Assembly: GCA_946481345.1 (NCBI GenBank)
Contig: CAMLMY010000022.1
Location: forward strand, 1-35,800
Direction: 5' to 3'
Source: an uncultured Gilliamella sp.
Lineage (GTDB): Bacteria; Pseudomonadota; Gammaproteobacteria; Enterobacterales; Orbaceae
DNA length: 35,800 bases
A model generated the notes under the pieces. The model was not told the DNA's origin. It saw nothing but the letters and a program-made list of their open reading frames with translations, and searched no databases. The translations under genes and the position numbers were made by a program. Positions 6,880 to 15,399 of the stretch are shown piece by piece; the stretch's first letter is position 1; every line of letters begins with the position of its first letter.

Positions 6880-7097
6880 GTGAAGTTAATTTCACCATAA
6901 GAGTAAATTATGATAACCATTGCGATACAATTACCAAAAAAGTTGATATTTGTATTGGTTACCGAGAAAGTCAGGTATTTCCTCTATATAGGGGTAAAAT
7001 ATGTCAAAAAGTTTCAGGTTAACCATACGTTTCAGTATAAATATCAATAAACAATTTAGCTTAACTTTATGTTCCCTGTACACACAAGGATAAATCG
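6880..7097 (+). repeat. ~215-bp direct repeat, copy 2, ending in a fossil CRISPR repeat
   Basis: Collinear with 2935-3149. The terminal part 7069-7097 is a full-length (29 nt) CRISPR repeat with four mismatches to the intact array (positions 1, 13, 19 and 27). It sits about 260 bases upstream of the intact array and leader. Together the two copies bracket the sce7726/beta/S24/SHOCT islet. Confidence 0.7.
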
Positions 7098-7199
7098 GCA
7101 GGCATCAATATTACATAGTATTTTTTACTATTCAAAAAATCACAATTATATATTTCATTGTTTACTTTTTTTTAATTATATGAAAAATATAAATTTATC

Positions 7200-7359
7200 G
7201 GTAGAATCTCGTAGAATGTAATTTTAATTTCTATTAATTTTAATTAATTAAATAAAAACATAGTGTTATAGAATGTGATTTTAATGAAAAATATCCCAAA
7301 AAATCGGTAGAAATTTGACAGTCAATATTTTAATTATAAAACAGTATGTTATAATTAGA
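7200..7359 (+). promoter_or_regulatory. CRISPR leader, type I-E
   Basis: AT-rich sequence immediately upstream of the first perfect repeat. The proximal part, GGTAGAAATTTGACAG (7311-7325) through to GTTATAATTAGA, follows the same order of elements as the E. coli I-E leader (GGTAGATTGTGACTGG ... GGTTATGTTTAGA). An internal near-repeat (TAGAATGTAATTTTAAT and TAGAATGTGATTTTAAT) is present. AT-rich segments could host IHF, which bends the E. coli leader during adaptation. Orientation agrees with the degenerate last repeat at the far end. Confidence 0.65.
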
Positions 7360-7877
7360 GTGTTCCCTGTATACACAGGGATAAACCGGTTACGAAATTG
7401 AAACTAAAAGTGTTAATTATGTGTTCCCTGTATACACAGGGATAAACCGCACATGAATATATTATTAAACAGTCGCTTAAAGTGTTCCCTGTATACACAG
7501 GGATAAACCGCAATCGGCAGGGATTACATCAATTAACAATTTGTGTTCCCTGTATACACAGGGATAAACCGGCGGACCCGAGCGATTACCAGGTTCGCCG
7601 CCCGTGTTCCCTGTATACACAGGGATAAACCGGGTACAACACTATTATTAGGTGATAAAAATCTGTGTTCCCTGTATACACAGGGATAAACCGTAAATAG
7701 ACCCAGTGGTACTGGGGCTATGGTTGTGTTCCCTGTATACACAGGGATAAACCGGTCGATGGATTTAGAGAGCGTCAAGTTGACATGTGTTCCCTGTATA
7801 CACAGGGATAAACCGCAGTGCTGATATCGTCGAAAGCGTTAACTTAACGTGTTCCCTGTATACACAGGGATAAACCA
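7360..7877 (+). CRISPR. type I-E CRISPR array, 9 repeats and 8 spacers
   Basis: Eight identical 29-nt repeats (5' half GTGTTCCCTGTATA, 3' half CACAGGGATAAACCG) start at 7360, 7421, 7482, 7543, 7604, 7665, 7726 and 7787. A ninth at 7849-7877 has its final G changed to A, marking the trailer end. Spacers are 32 nt (seven) or 33 nt (the last). The repeat contains CCCTGT/ACAGGG inverted arms, as in E. coli I-E repeats, and the crRNA stem-loop would form there. Spacer 4 (7572-7603) is about 72% GC, in sharp contrast to the AT-rich host. No cas genes lie anywhere in the window, so the effector complex must be encoded elsewhere or be absent. Confidence 0.97.
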
Positions 7878-7968
7878 ATATATTCTATAGATAAAACTCG
7901 TTATTATTAATAAGCACTATATTGCTAATTTAAGGATAATTTTTCAGGTAAGCGTGTGAGAATGATAA

Positions 7969-8485
7969 CTTAAAAAAATTATAAAAAATCTTCTAAAAAA
8001 GGGATTTAATTATCATAAACCAAATGATATGGTTGATTTCTTGAAATTTCGGACTTTTCCCAAATCTTATTGGTCTCACGATAATTTTTTGTGTATCAAA
8101 CAATTTATTTTGTTAGAAATGGTACTCAAATATGATTTATTGCCAATTTCGAAATTAACCAAGAAAAAACAATTATGATGATAAAACATTTAGAAGTTAC
8201 ATCAAACTATTTGCTAAATCTAAAACGTCGAAATTGAGATAATGATTTTTAGTTGAATTAGTTAATGAAGTAAACAATTTAATTAGTTCTGTTAACCAAA
8301 TAATTACTGCAATAATAATTCATGATGATAATAAATTACTTTTAGCAGAGAAAATAAGAGATTTGCTTAATAAAATTAAGGCAAATGGAGTTTATCTTGA
8401 CAAAGATAATAACTCGGGTTCAATCATAGCCAGTGCTAAATGGTTAAAAAAGATTGGTAATATTCGACCTACAGATCTATTTTGA
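7969..8485 (+). pseudogene. decayed gene next to the CRISPR array (one frameshift, two stops)
   Basis: Three coding-looking segments follow each other. Frame A (7969-8178) includes YHKPNDMVDFLKFRTFPKSY and WSHDNFLCIKQF and ends in TGA. A +1 shift near 8168-8178 enters frame B (NNYDDKTFRSYIKLFAKSK...), which meets tandem stops TAA-TGA at 8240-8245 and then resumes in the same frame (LVELVNEVNNLISSV ... LLAEKIRDLLNKIKANG ... SAKWLKKIGNIRPTDLF) to TGA at 8483-8485. Restored length would be about 170 residues. No start codon opens frame A. I do not recognise the family; the product would be a soluble, helix-rich, basic protein. Confidence 0.5.
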
Positions 8486-8897
8486 TATCTTTGGTAAGAT
8501 CTTAATGTGATAAGGTAGTGGTGATTTACCATGATTATTGATAACAAATGTTGATATTGCCCATATTTAACAATTAGTTTTGGTTTGATTTTTCTTGTTT
8601 TTATTAAAATAATTTAAACATGATTATATTAATTTTTTATTTATGACGATGCTTTCCTTTCGTTTTTTGGTACATAGTGTTACCAGTCTTTATAACAGGA
8701 ATATTGTCGATGTAGTTTAATAGAAATCAACGAGAAAAGCCGAATAATAGAACTTACTATCTATAAATTAGGATAGTTTACTGTTATTTTAATTGATTTT
8801 ATTATATCACTGCTTGCTATTTTAGCTGTATTCGATTAGTGAGAATTTTATAGGAAACAGACTTAAGATCAAAATAGCTATAAATTCTTAAGAAGAA
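8486..8897. other. non-coding stretch, nothing recognised
   Basis: AT-rich with frequent stops in all frames. It lies 3' of tRNA-Val on the minus strand and probably contains that transcript's end, but no convincing terminator hairpin was found. Confidence 0.4.
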
Positions 8898-8974
8898 TGG
8901 TACGCCCGGGTGGACTCGAACCACTGACCCCCACCATGTCAAGGTGATGCTCTAACCAACTGAGCTACGGGCGT
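8898..8974 (-). tRNA. tRNA-Val (GAC)
   Basis: Minus-strand cloverleaf: acceptor ACGCCCG pairs with CGGGCGT, then discriminator A and an encoded CCA. D arm TAGCTCAGTTGGTTAGAGCA; anticodon loop TTGACAT with anticodon GAC; T arm GGTTCGAGTCC. The sequence is very close to E. coli tRNA-Val(GAC). No direct repeat of its 3' end was seen nearby. Confidence 0.95.
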
Positions 8975-9259
8975 ATATCGGAAACACGCAAATATTAACG
9001 GGCAATTCGATTTGTATCAAGTAAAAAATTTAAAAATAGCCGTTTTTTTAATCTGTCGAAACATAACGTTGATAAAATAATCAATAAATGGTATTTAATT
9101 GTTAAGTTAAAGATGATTGTTAGATGAATGTTTTCTCATTGTTTATGTTAACCGAAAAAATTTATGCTTTATATAAATAGCAAATAAATGTAAGTCGGTG
9201 GTGGTTTGTTGAAATTATTTTAGCTATACTCCCTGAATTAATAAAAGGGGTTATTTGTT

Positions 9260-11107
9260 TTGGTTAATATGTCGATAAAAGATCAGATTGAAGATGTTTT
9301 ACACAATGTATTTGGTTATAAATCATTTAGAAATCAACAAAAAGAAATTATTGAATCAATTATCGATGGACGAGATACATTAACAATTATTCCAACTGGT
9401 GGGGGAAAATCGTTATGCTATCAAATTCCAGCGGTACTATTGCCAAGCACTGCGTTAATCATTTCCCCATTAATTTCATTAATGAAAGATCAGGTTGATC
9501 AATTGCTTGCTAACGGTATTCCGGCGGCGCTTCTCAATGCTACTCAGTCCTTGGCAGAACAGCAAGAGGTAGTTGAAAAATATTTAAATCACTCGATAAA
9601 ATTATTATATATCTCTCCTGAAAGGCTTGCCGTAGGTTCATTTATATCAATGATTCAAAGCCATCCCCCTTCACTCATTGCGATTGATGAAGCTCACTGC
9701 ATATCACAATGGGGGCATGATTTCAGACCTGATTATCGACAATTAGGACAGTTGTCCTCTCGATTTCCGAACGTTCCGATTGTTGCGTTAACCGCCACCG
9801 CCGATAAGATGACACAAACGGATATCATTCATCAACTTCAATTGGTTGATCCTTTAGTTGTTGTTCGTAGTTTTGATCGCCCCAACATCCGATATACTGT
9901 TGTCGAAAAATTTAACTTAACAGAACAAGTGGTCTCTTTTATTGAAACGCAAAAAGGAAATAGTGGGATAATTTATTGTTCTAGCCGTTCCAAAGTTGAA
10001 GATATGACAACTCGACTTGCCAGTCGGGGATTTTCCGTTATGGCTTATCATGCAGGGCTTTCTTATAGTGAGCGTCAAATAGCCCAGGAAGCATTTTTAA
10101 AAGATAATGTGCAAATCATTGTTGCTACCGTTGCATTTGGCATGGGGATTAACAAACCTAATGTTAGATTTGTCGTGCATGCTGATTGCCCTAGAACTAT
10201 CGAAGCCTATTATCAAGAAACGGGCAGAGCGGGGCGAGATGGCGTCCCTGCAGAAGCAATCTTATTGTTTAATAAAAATGATTTGAATTGGTATTATCAA
10301 CAAATCGCCGAAAAAACAGATGGGGTACATAAAGATATTGAACAACATAAAATTGAGGCTATGGAATCATTTGCACAAAGTTTAACTTGTCGGCGAATTG
10401 TATTGCTTAACTATTTTGGCGAAAAACGAACGGAGCCTTGCAATAATTGTGATATCTGTCTTTATCCACCTGAACAATACGATGGCTTAGTTGATGCACA
10501 AAAAGTTTTATCTTGCATTTATCGAGTAGAACAACGTTATGGTGCACAATACATTGTTAATGTTTTACGAGGTTCTGCTCGTTCTCAAATTAAAGACAAT
10601 GGTCATGATAAATTGTCCGTTTATGGTATTGGTAAAAATCAATCTAGTAATTATTGGCTAAGTGTGATTCGACAGCTAGTTCACTTAGGTTATTTGATTC
10701 AAAATATTTCAACTTCTTCAAGTTTGCCAACCTTACAATTAACTCAAGAAGCTAGAAAAATACTTAGAGGTGAAATTCCATTATCGCTAGCCAAACCTCG
10801 CCTTGAAATTGTTAAGAAAAGCCGCCTAAATCGTTATGCTCGATCAATAAATATGACAGCGATGTTATCCTTTGAAGAGCGTATGTTATTCAATAATCTG
10901 AAACGATTACGTAAAGATATTGCTGATAGTGAAGATGTACCACCTTATATTATTTTTAGCGATGCAACATTATTAGAAATGGTGCAAACAACGCCAGCAA
11001 GTAAAAAAGAGCTAATTAATGTTACGGGAGTTGGAAAAATCAAATTGGAAAAATATGGCAATCTATTTTTAGAGGAAATTAAAGATTTTATAGTAAAAAA
11101 TATATAA
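9260..11107 (+). CDS. recQ: ATP-dependent DNA helicase RecQ
   Basis: 3'-5' superfamily II helicase of the RecF recombination and fork-restart pathway. Co-linear with E. coli RecQ (609 aa) over its whole length: Walker A TGGGKS (about 48-53), DEAH box with the aromatic-rich loop ([16 protein letters not shown]), motif V/VI ([29 protein letters not shown]), the zinc cluster C...CNNCDIC (about 376-400), a winged-helix RQC domain, and a C-terminal HRDC domain (about 535-610). The start used is TTG at 9260, nine bases after AAGGGG; the ATG at 9269 would be 18 bases from it and is less likely, though it adds only three residues. It is a single gene with its own promoter. Confidence 0.96.
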   Translation: MVNMSIKDQIEDVLHNVFGYKSFRNQQKEIIESIIDGRDTLTIIPTGGGKSLCYQIPAVLLPSTALIISPLISLMKDQVDQLLANGIPAALLNATQSLAEQQEVVEKYLNHSIKLLYISPERLAVGSFISMIQSHPPSLIAIDEAHCISQWGHDFRPDYRQLGQLSSRFPNVPIVALTATADKMTQTDIIHQLQLVDPLVVVRSFDRPNIRYTVVEKFNLTEQVVSFIETQKGNSGIIYCSSRSKVEDMTTRLASRGFSVMAYHAGLSYSERQIAQEAFLKDNVQIIVATVAFGMGINKPNVRFVVHADCPRTIEAYYQETGRAGRDGVPAEAILLFNKNDLNWYYQQIAEKTDGVHKDIEQHKIEAMESFAQSLTCRRIVLLNYFGEKRTEPCNNCDICLYPPEQYDGLVDAQKVLSCIYRVEQRYGAQYIVNVLRGSARSQIKDNGHDKLSVYGIGKNQSSNYWLSVIRQLVHLGYLIQNISTSSSLPTLQLTQEARKILRGEIPLSLAKPRLEIVKKSRLNRYARSINMTAMLSFEERMLFNNLKRLRKDIADSEDVPPYIIFSDATLLEMVQTTPASKKELINVTGVGKIKLEKYGNLFLEEIKDFIVKNI

Positions 11108-11195
11108 CCTGATGAATAATTCCGCCATAATAACGATTATCGAAAAAATATAGTATTTCAAAATAGTAAATAAAAATAGTAAAAATGGAGTTTTT

Positions 11196-12446
11196 ATGTC
11201 ACCAATGAATGACATGCCACAAATGTTGGCATTAGTGCTGTTACTGGTTATTCTTTATCTTGGCGATATCGTTTCGATCCGTACCAAAGCATGGGTTCCG
11301 TCTGTATTTATCTGCGCTGTTCTTTTTTTATTAGGATATTGGACATTCTTTCCTACCGATATTGTGGCACGAGCAGGAGTACCAACAGTCGTTGCTGTTA
11401 TGTTTATGTATTTACTCATTGTTAACATGGGTACACTTTTATCAGTTAAAGAATTATTATTGCAATGGAAAACCATCTTAATTTCTCTTGCTGGAATTGT
11501 TGGTATTATTATTGTGGCTATCATAGTTGGGTATCTGCTCTTCGATTTTAATACGGTAGTGGTTGCTATTCCTCCTTTAGTGGGTGGTATTGTTTCGGCA
11601 ATTATTATGGCTAATGGGGCAAAAGACGCGGGATTGCCTGATTTGGCTGTTTTTGCCATTATTATTTATGTGATGCAAGGATTTATTGGTTATCCACTTA
11701 CTTCTATTATGCTAAAGCGCGAAGGGCGAAAAGTTTTAAAGCAATATCATGCAGGCACTTGGCATGTAAGTGATGACCCTAAATCCTCCATTGATAAACA
11801 ACAAGCAACATCGTCTGATGAAAATCCAATGCCAAGTTTGTTTGCAAAAATTCCCTCTAGCTATAATTCATCGTATTTCATTTTTTTACGTATTGCTATC
11901 ATCGGTTTTTTAGCTTACTTTGTTTCAGAAGTTTTAAAACCAATAGTTAGTGTAAGTCCATTTGTATTATGTTTGTTATTTGGTGTAATTGCTGCATCAT
12001 TTGGTTTTTTAGAACGCCATCCATTAAAAAAAGCAGGTGGATTTGGAATAACGGTGATGGGGTTAATGTTATTTATTTTTGATACATTAAGTCGAGCAAC
12101 ACCCGAAATGCTTATGCGTTTGCTAACGCCTCTAGTCATCTTTATTTTATCTGCAGTTGTCGGTATGTTTATTTTTTCAGTTATTGTAGGCAAAATATTA
12201 AAAGTGAGTAAAGAACTGGCTTTTTCAATTGCGCTTACAGCGTTGTATGGTTTTCCTGCCGATTACATAATTACTAATGAAGTCATTAATAATTTAACAA
12301 AAGATCCAAAAGAGAAAGAAATTCTAACCAGTCATATGTTACCACCAATGTTGATTGGAGGATTTATATCGGTGACTATTGTTTCAGTTGTATTAGCAGG
12401 AATAATGGTGAATATGATAGTAGGCCCTGCATCAGCAGTGCAATAA
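11196..12446 (+). CDS. polytopic membrane transporter, family uncertain (about 10 TM helices)
   Basis: 416 residues, almost entirely hydrophobic segments of about 20 residues, in two halves separated by a hydrophilic loop at about 175-225 (HVSDDPKSSIDKQQATSSDE...). Gly/Pro-rich segments (IPPLVGGIVSAIIMANGAKDAGL in half one, LTALYGFPADYIITNEVINN in half two) resemble the paired re-entrant motifs of Na+-coupled carboxylate/glutamate symporters, but I cannot name the family. The ATG has GGAG six bases upstream. The next gene downstream on the same strand is an M20 amidohydrolase, which suggests uptake of N-acyl or aminoacyl conjugates that the enzyme then hydrolyses. The two genes are 148 bases apart and may or may not be cotranscribed. 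Confidence 0.75.
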   Translation: MSPMNDMPQMLALVLLLVILYLGDIVSIRTKAWVPSVFICAVLFLLGYWTFFPTDIVARAGVPTVVAVMFMYLLIVNMGTLLSVKELLLQWKTILISLAGIVGIIIVAIIVGYLLFDFNTVVVAIPPLVGGIVSAIIMANGAKDAGLPDLAVFAIIIYVMQGFIGYPLTSIMLKREGRKVLKQYHAGTWHVSDDPKSSIDKQQATSSDENPMPSLFAKIPSSYNSSYFIFLRIAIIGFLAYFVSEVLKPIVSVSPFVLCLLFGVIAASFGFLERHPLKKAGGFGITVMGLMLFIFDTLSRATPEMLMRLLTPLVIFILSAVVGMFIFSVIVGKILKVSKELAFSIALTALYGFPADYIITNEVINNLTKDPKEKEILTSHMLPPMLIGGFISVTIVSVVLAGIMVNMIVGPASAVQ

Positions 12447-12594
12447 TTAATTATAAAATCCAAAAAATTTGATAATCATCTTTATTAGCATTATCAATAG
12501 CAATTAATGGAAATTAACAGTATTTATTTAATGATAGCTCAACAATGGCTAGTGTTATAAAAGTAGAACAAATTGAAATATTAAAGGTAGTGAA

Positions 12595-13773
12595 ATGACG
12601 AATCCAAACATAAAAAAATTAATACAACAAAATATTGATGAGATGGTCGCTTTTCGTCGCGATCTTCATCGTCATCCTGAATTACCGTGGGAAGAGTTTA
12701 GAACCACAGATAGAATTGCTCAGGAGCTTGATAAAATAGGAATTGCCTATCGACGTACGGAACCTACAGGGATTATCGCTGAAATTCAAGGAGGCAAGCC
12801 AGGTAAAAGAATTTTATTAAGAGCAGATATTGATGCGTTACCCGTACAAGAACTGAGTGAAAACATTGATTATAAATCAACGATTGACGGTAAAATGCAC
12901 GCTTGCGGTCACGATACCCATGCTTCTATGTTACTGACAGCGGCAAAAGCGCTTTATGAGATTCGCGATCAACTAAAAGGTAATGTAAGACTTGTTTTTC
13001 AACCCGCTGAAGAGGTTGCTCAAGGTGCCAAAGGCATGATTAAACAAGGTGTGCTTGATGGTGTAGATAGTGCATTTGGTATGCATATTTGGTCACAAAT
13101 GCCAGTGGGTAAAATATCTTGTGTAGTCGGATCGAGTTTTGCTTCTGCTGATTTATTGACTGTGCGTTTTAAAGGAAGAGGTGGTCATGGTTCTATGCCA
13201 CATGATACCGTTGATGCAGTAATGGTTGCTTCCGCATTTGTTATGAATGTCCAATCCATTGTGTCGCGTGAAGTGTCGCCACTTGATCCCGCTGTTGTGA
13301 CAATTGGTCGTATGGATGTTGGTACACGCTTTAATGTTATTGCCGAAAATGCGGTATTAGATGGAACAGTGCGTTGTTTTAACGTTGCCGTGCGTGACAA
13401 AATTGAATCAGCAATCCGACGTTATGCTAATCAAGTTGCTGCAATGTACCGAGCAACAGCCGAAGTTGAATATATCTATGGCACTTTGCCAGTAATTAAT
13501 GATAAAGAAAGCGCATTACTAGCCCAAAAAGTAATTGTCGAATCATTTGGTGAAGAGGCACTATACTTTGAAGCACCAACAACAGGTGGTGAGGATTTTA
13601 GTTACTATACAGAAAATATACCGGGTGCTTTTGCTTTAGTTGGTTCGGGTAATCCTGATAAAGATACTCAATGGCCACATCATCATGGTTGTTTTAATGT
13701 GGATGAAGATGGAATGGCATTAGGCGCTGAATTCTATGCGCAATATGCTTGGGCTTATTTAAATCAAAATTAA
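12595..13773 (+). CDS. M20 family amidohydrolase (hippurate/N-acyl-amino-acid hydrolase type)
   Basis: Cytosolic metal-dependent amidase, 392 aa, the normal length for the HipO/AbgB/YxeP group. Motifs: HRHPELPWEEF (25-35), LRADIDALPVQE (75-86), metal ligands Cys104 and His106 in MHACGHDTHASM, QPAEE with Glu139/Glu140, His164 in GMHIW, the dimerisation-domain GGHGSMPHDTVDA, and the C-terminal GGEDFSYY and HHHGCFN. All ligand positions for a two-metal site are intact. The start is supported by AAAGGT upstream and by the family length. Substrate cannot be told from sequence; likely N-acylated amino acids or similar conjugates delivered by the upstream transporter. Confidence 0.92.
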   Translation: MTNPNIKKLIQQNIDEMVAFRRDLHRHPELPWEEFRTTDRIAQELDKIGIAYRRTEPTGIIAEIQGGKPGKRILLRADIDALPVQELSENIDYKSTIDGKMHACGHDTHASMLLTAAKALYEIRDQLKGNVRLVFQPAEEVAQGAKGMIKQGVLDGVDSAFGMHIWSQMPVGKISCVVGSSFASADLLTVRFKGRGGHGSMPHDTVDAVMVASAFVMNVQSIVSREVSPLDPAVVTIGRMDVGTRFNVIAENAVLDGTVRCFNVAVRDKIESAIRRYANQVAAMYRATAEVEYIYGTLPVINDKESALLAQKVIVESFGEEALYFEAPTTGGEDFSYYTENIPGAFALVGSGNPDKDTQWPHHHGCFNVDEDGMALGAEFYAQYAWAYLNQN

Positions 13774-13778
13774 ATTTT

Positions 13779-13820
13779 GTAAAACAGTTTCAGGGTAGCT
13801 ATACATTTATGTAAAAATTC
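13779..13820 (+). repeat. ~40-bp dispersed repeat, copy 3
   Basis: GTAAAACAGTTTCAGG, then GTAGCTATACATTTATGTAAAAA. It matches the block at 15259-15300 and those inside the 215-bp repeats (3062-3104, 7003-7045). It starts six bases after the amidohydrolase stop codon, same orientation as the other copies. The rest of the ~280-bp gap to 14056 holds nothing else recognised. Confidence 0.65.
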
Positions 13821-14055
13821 TGTTTTTAGTATAGCTTGCCTTGGACTATTTGGTGTTGTGAGTTATTGCTTTTTTTAGATTATAGCTAAATTTGAAAATT
13901 CAATATATCATCATTTTATACCTACATCTTCTATTATCAACAACACGTATTTTTGGGTCATCTTTTTTGTTTAAACACATTGCCTAAAACCTACAGATTA
14001 GTCATTGTTGTTACTTAACTTACTTCATTAAATTTAATTAATAATAAAGTATTTA

Positions 14056-15060
14056 TTAATTAAATAAAGGTCCATCAATACTTGGAAAAAAAGGTTTAAT
14101 TGTGTTATATAAATGATCAGCTTGTTCTGTATTTCCTGCACATTTAGCTGCAAGTCGAGCGTAACAACCACATGGCCAGTTTTTTCTTTTACTTTTTTCA
14201 AAGCAATCATATAACGTATCATATATTTCAATAAGTGTTATATCTATATCACCAATTTTTACCACATCAATATTTTGTTGCTTAAAATACTTAAGTAAAA
14301 TAGCTCTGGCTAAGTAATAAATAATATAATAATCCGATCCAGTAATCTCTTTTCTCTTGCTCCAAAGTAGTATGCCAATTGATATCACGTCATCATGTTT
14401 AAATTGCTTAGCAAGTGAACAAAACTTACTGAGGGGAAAATCAGGATGAATAAGTTCAGGAGGTGTTTCGTAAGCGTTGCGTGTCCACATTATTCCTGTT
14501 TTTATTGTTTTGGCTGGAGAGCCAGCAATCATTGAAAAATCTGAAAATGATCTATTAACGATAGTTCTTGCACCAACAACGCAGCCTTTATTGATTTTTG
14601 CTCCTTTTAATACAATCGTATCGCGGGCTAACCAGACTTTATCTTCAATGATAACATCTTTAGAAGGATTTATTCTTTTGCGTGTTTGCATATCATAAAC
14701 ACCATGCAGGTCTGAGTTATAAATCCTACAGTTGGCAAATAAACAATCATCACCGATATGAATTGCTCCATTTTCAGCCACATGTATAAAAATCAGATCA
14801 TTACAAATTAATCCATTGCCTATAAATAATTTGCAATTTGGTTCAATGATAATTCGACCTCTTAATTCGCATAGATCGCCGATTTCTAACTCTCCACCGT
14901 TTCGAACGGTTATCGATGCGGAATTGAGTTTAGTTCCATAGCCTATTTTTATTTTTGGGTTGGTATCTAAAAATTCAATATATGAGGAATTCATCTCAAT
15001 TCCTTTTGAAATTTCAAACGGTATATCAGTTTTATTGTCTAGAGTTTTTAATATATTCAA
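14056..15060 (-). CDS. hexapeptide-repeat (left-handed beta-helix) O-acyltransferase
   Basis: 334 residues. The N-terminal ~195 residues carry imperfect hexapeptide turns (ITVRNG, LEIGDL, LFIGNG, IHIGDD, VIIEDK, VWLARD, IVLKGAKINKGCVVGARTIV) and end with the family-typical SMIAGSPAKTIKTGIMW, as in LPS/exopolysaccharide O-acetyltransferases of the WcaF/galactoside acetyltransferase type. The C-terminal ~140 residues are helical with no motif I recognise. The expected donor is acetyl-CoA and the acceptor a surface glycan; this is family inference. The start is TTG at 15060, seven bases after GGAG; the first in-frame ATG comes 22 codons later. The gene is alone, oriented opposite to both neighbours, and flanked by two direct copies of a 40-bp dispersed repeat, which suggests it was inserted between the amidohydrolase gene and dnaX. 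Confidence 0.82.
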   Translation of the reverse strand: MNILKTLDNKTDIPFEISKGIEMNSSYIEFLDTNPKIKIGYGTKLNSASITVRNGGELEIGDLCELRGRIIIEPNCKLFIGNGLICNDLIFIHVAENGAIHIGDDCLFANCRIYNSDLHGVYDMQTRKRINPSKDVIIEDKVWLARDTIVLKGAKINKGCVVGARTIVNRSFSDFSMIAGSPAKTIKTGIMWTRNAYETPPELIHPDFPLSKFCSLAKQFKHDDVISIGILLWSKRKEITGSDYYIIYYLARAILLKYFKQQNIDVVKIGDIDITLIEIYDTLYDCFEKSKRKNWPCGCYARLAAKCAGNTEQADHLYNTIKPFFPSIDGPLFN

Positions 15061-15399
15061 AATTTTTCTCCATTAATAAGAAAATGTTTTAAAAAATATC
15101 ATATCATAAAGAGACTGTACATAATTGAATACTCGCTCTTAATTATTAGTTAATATTGATTGCTTATTTTTTATTAAATAAGGATTTTTTAACGAAAGGA
15201 ATATACTTTTTCAATTTTATTAAGTCTAATATTAAATTAATTAGTTTATCACTACTTTGTAAAAAAGTTTCAGGTTAAGCATACGTTTATGTAAAAAGAT
15301 GCTGTCTAATATTAGGCCGGTTATTGTCTTGTTGCAGACTAACTTAGGACTTTATGCTATGATAAAAACCAATTTCATTAGTAATAAGCAATGGTGATT
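15061..15399. other. divergent promoter region between the acyltransferase gene and dnaX
   Basis: Contains the dispersed repeat copy 4 and, near dnaX, a TATGAT at 15358-15363 that could be a -10 element; the matching -35 is unclear. No ORF. Confidence 0.35.
15259..15300 (+). repeat. ~40-bp dispersed repeat, copy 4
   Basis: GTAAAAAAGTTTCAGG, then TTAAGCATACGTTTATGTAAAAA. Same orientation as copy 3; the pair encloses the acyltransferase gene (14056-15060). Confidence 0.65.

Noticed and set aside
7533-7778. 81-codon minus-strand open frame across the CRISPR array
   Set aside because: It is an artefact of the repeat: the translation is the same FIPVYTGNT-like string every 61 bases.
8898-8974. 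tRNA-Val as an integration site for a genomic island
   Set aside because: No integrase gene and no repeat of the tRNA 3' end were seen in the window.
11255-11659. 134-codon minus-strand frame inside the transporter gene
   Set aside because: Mirror of a hydrophobic coding region; Thr/Ile/Pro-rich composition typical of antisense frames.
14034-14231. 65-codon minus-strand frame at the 3' end of the acyltransferase gene
   Set aside because: Overlaps the acyltransferase in another frame; no ribosome binding site.
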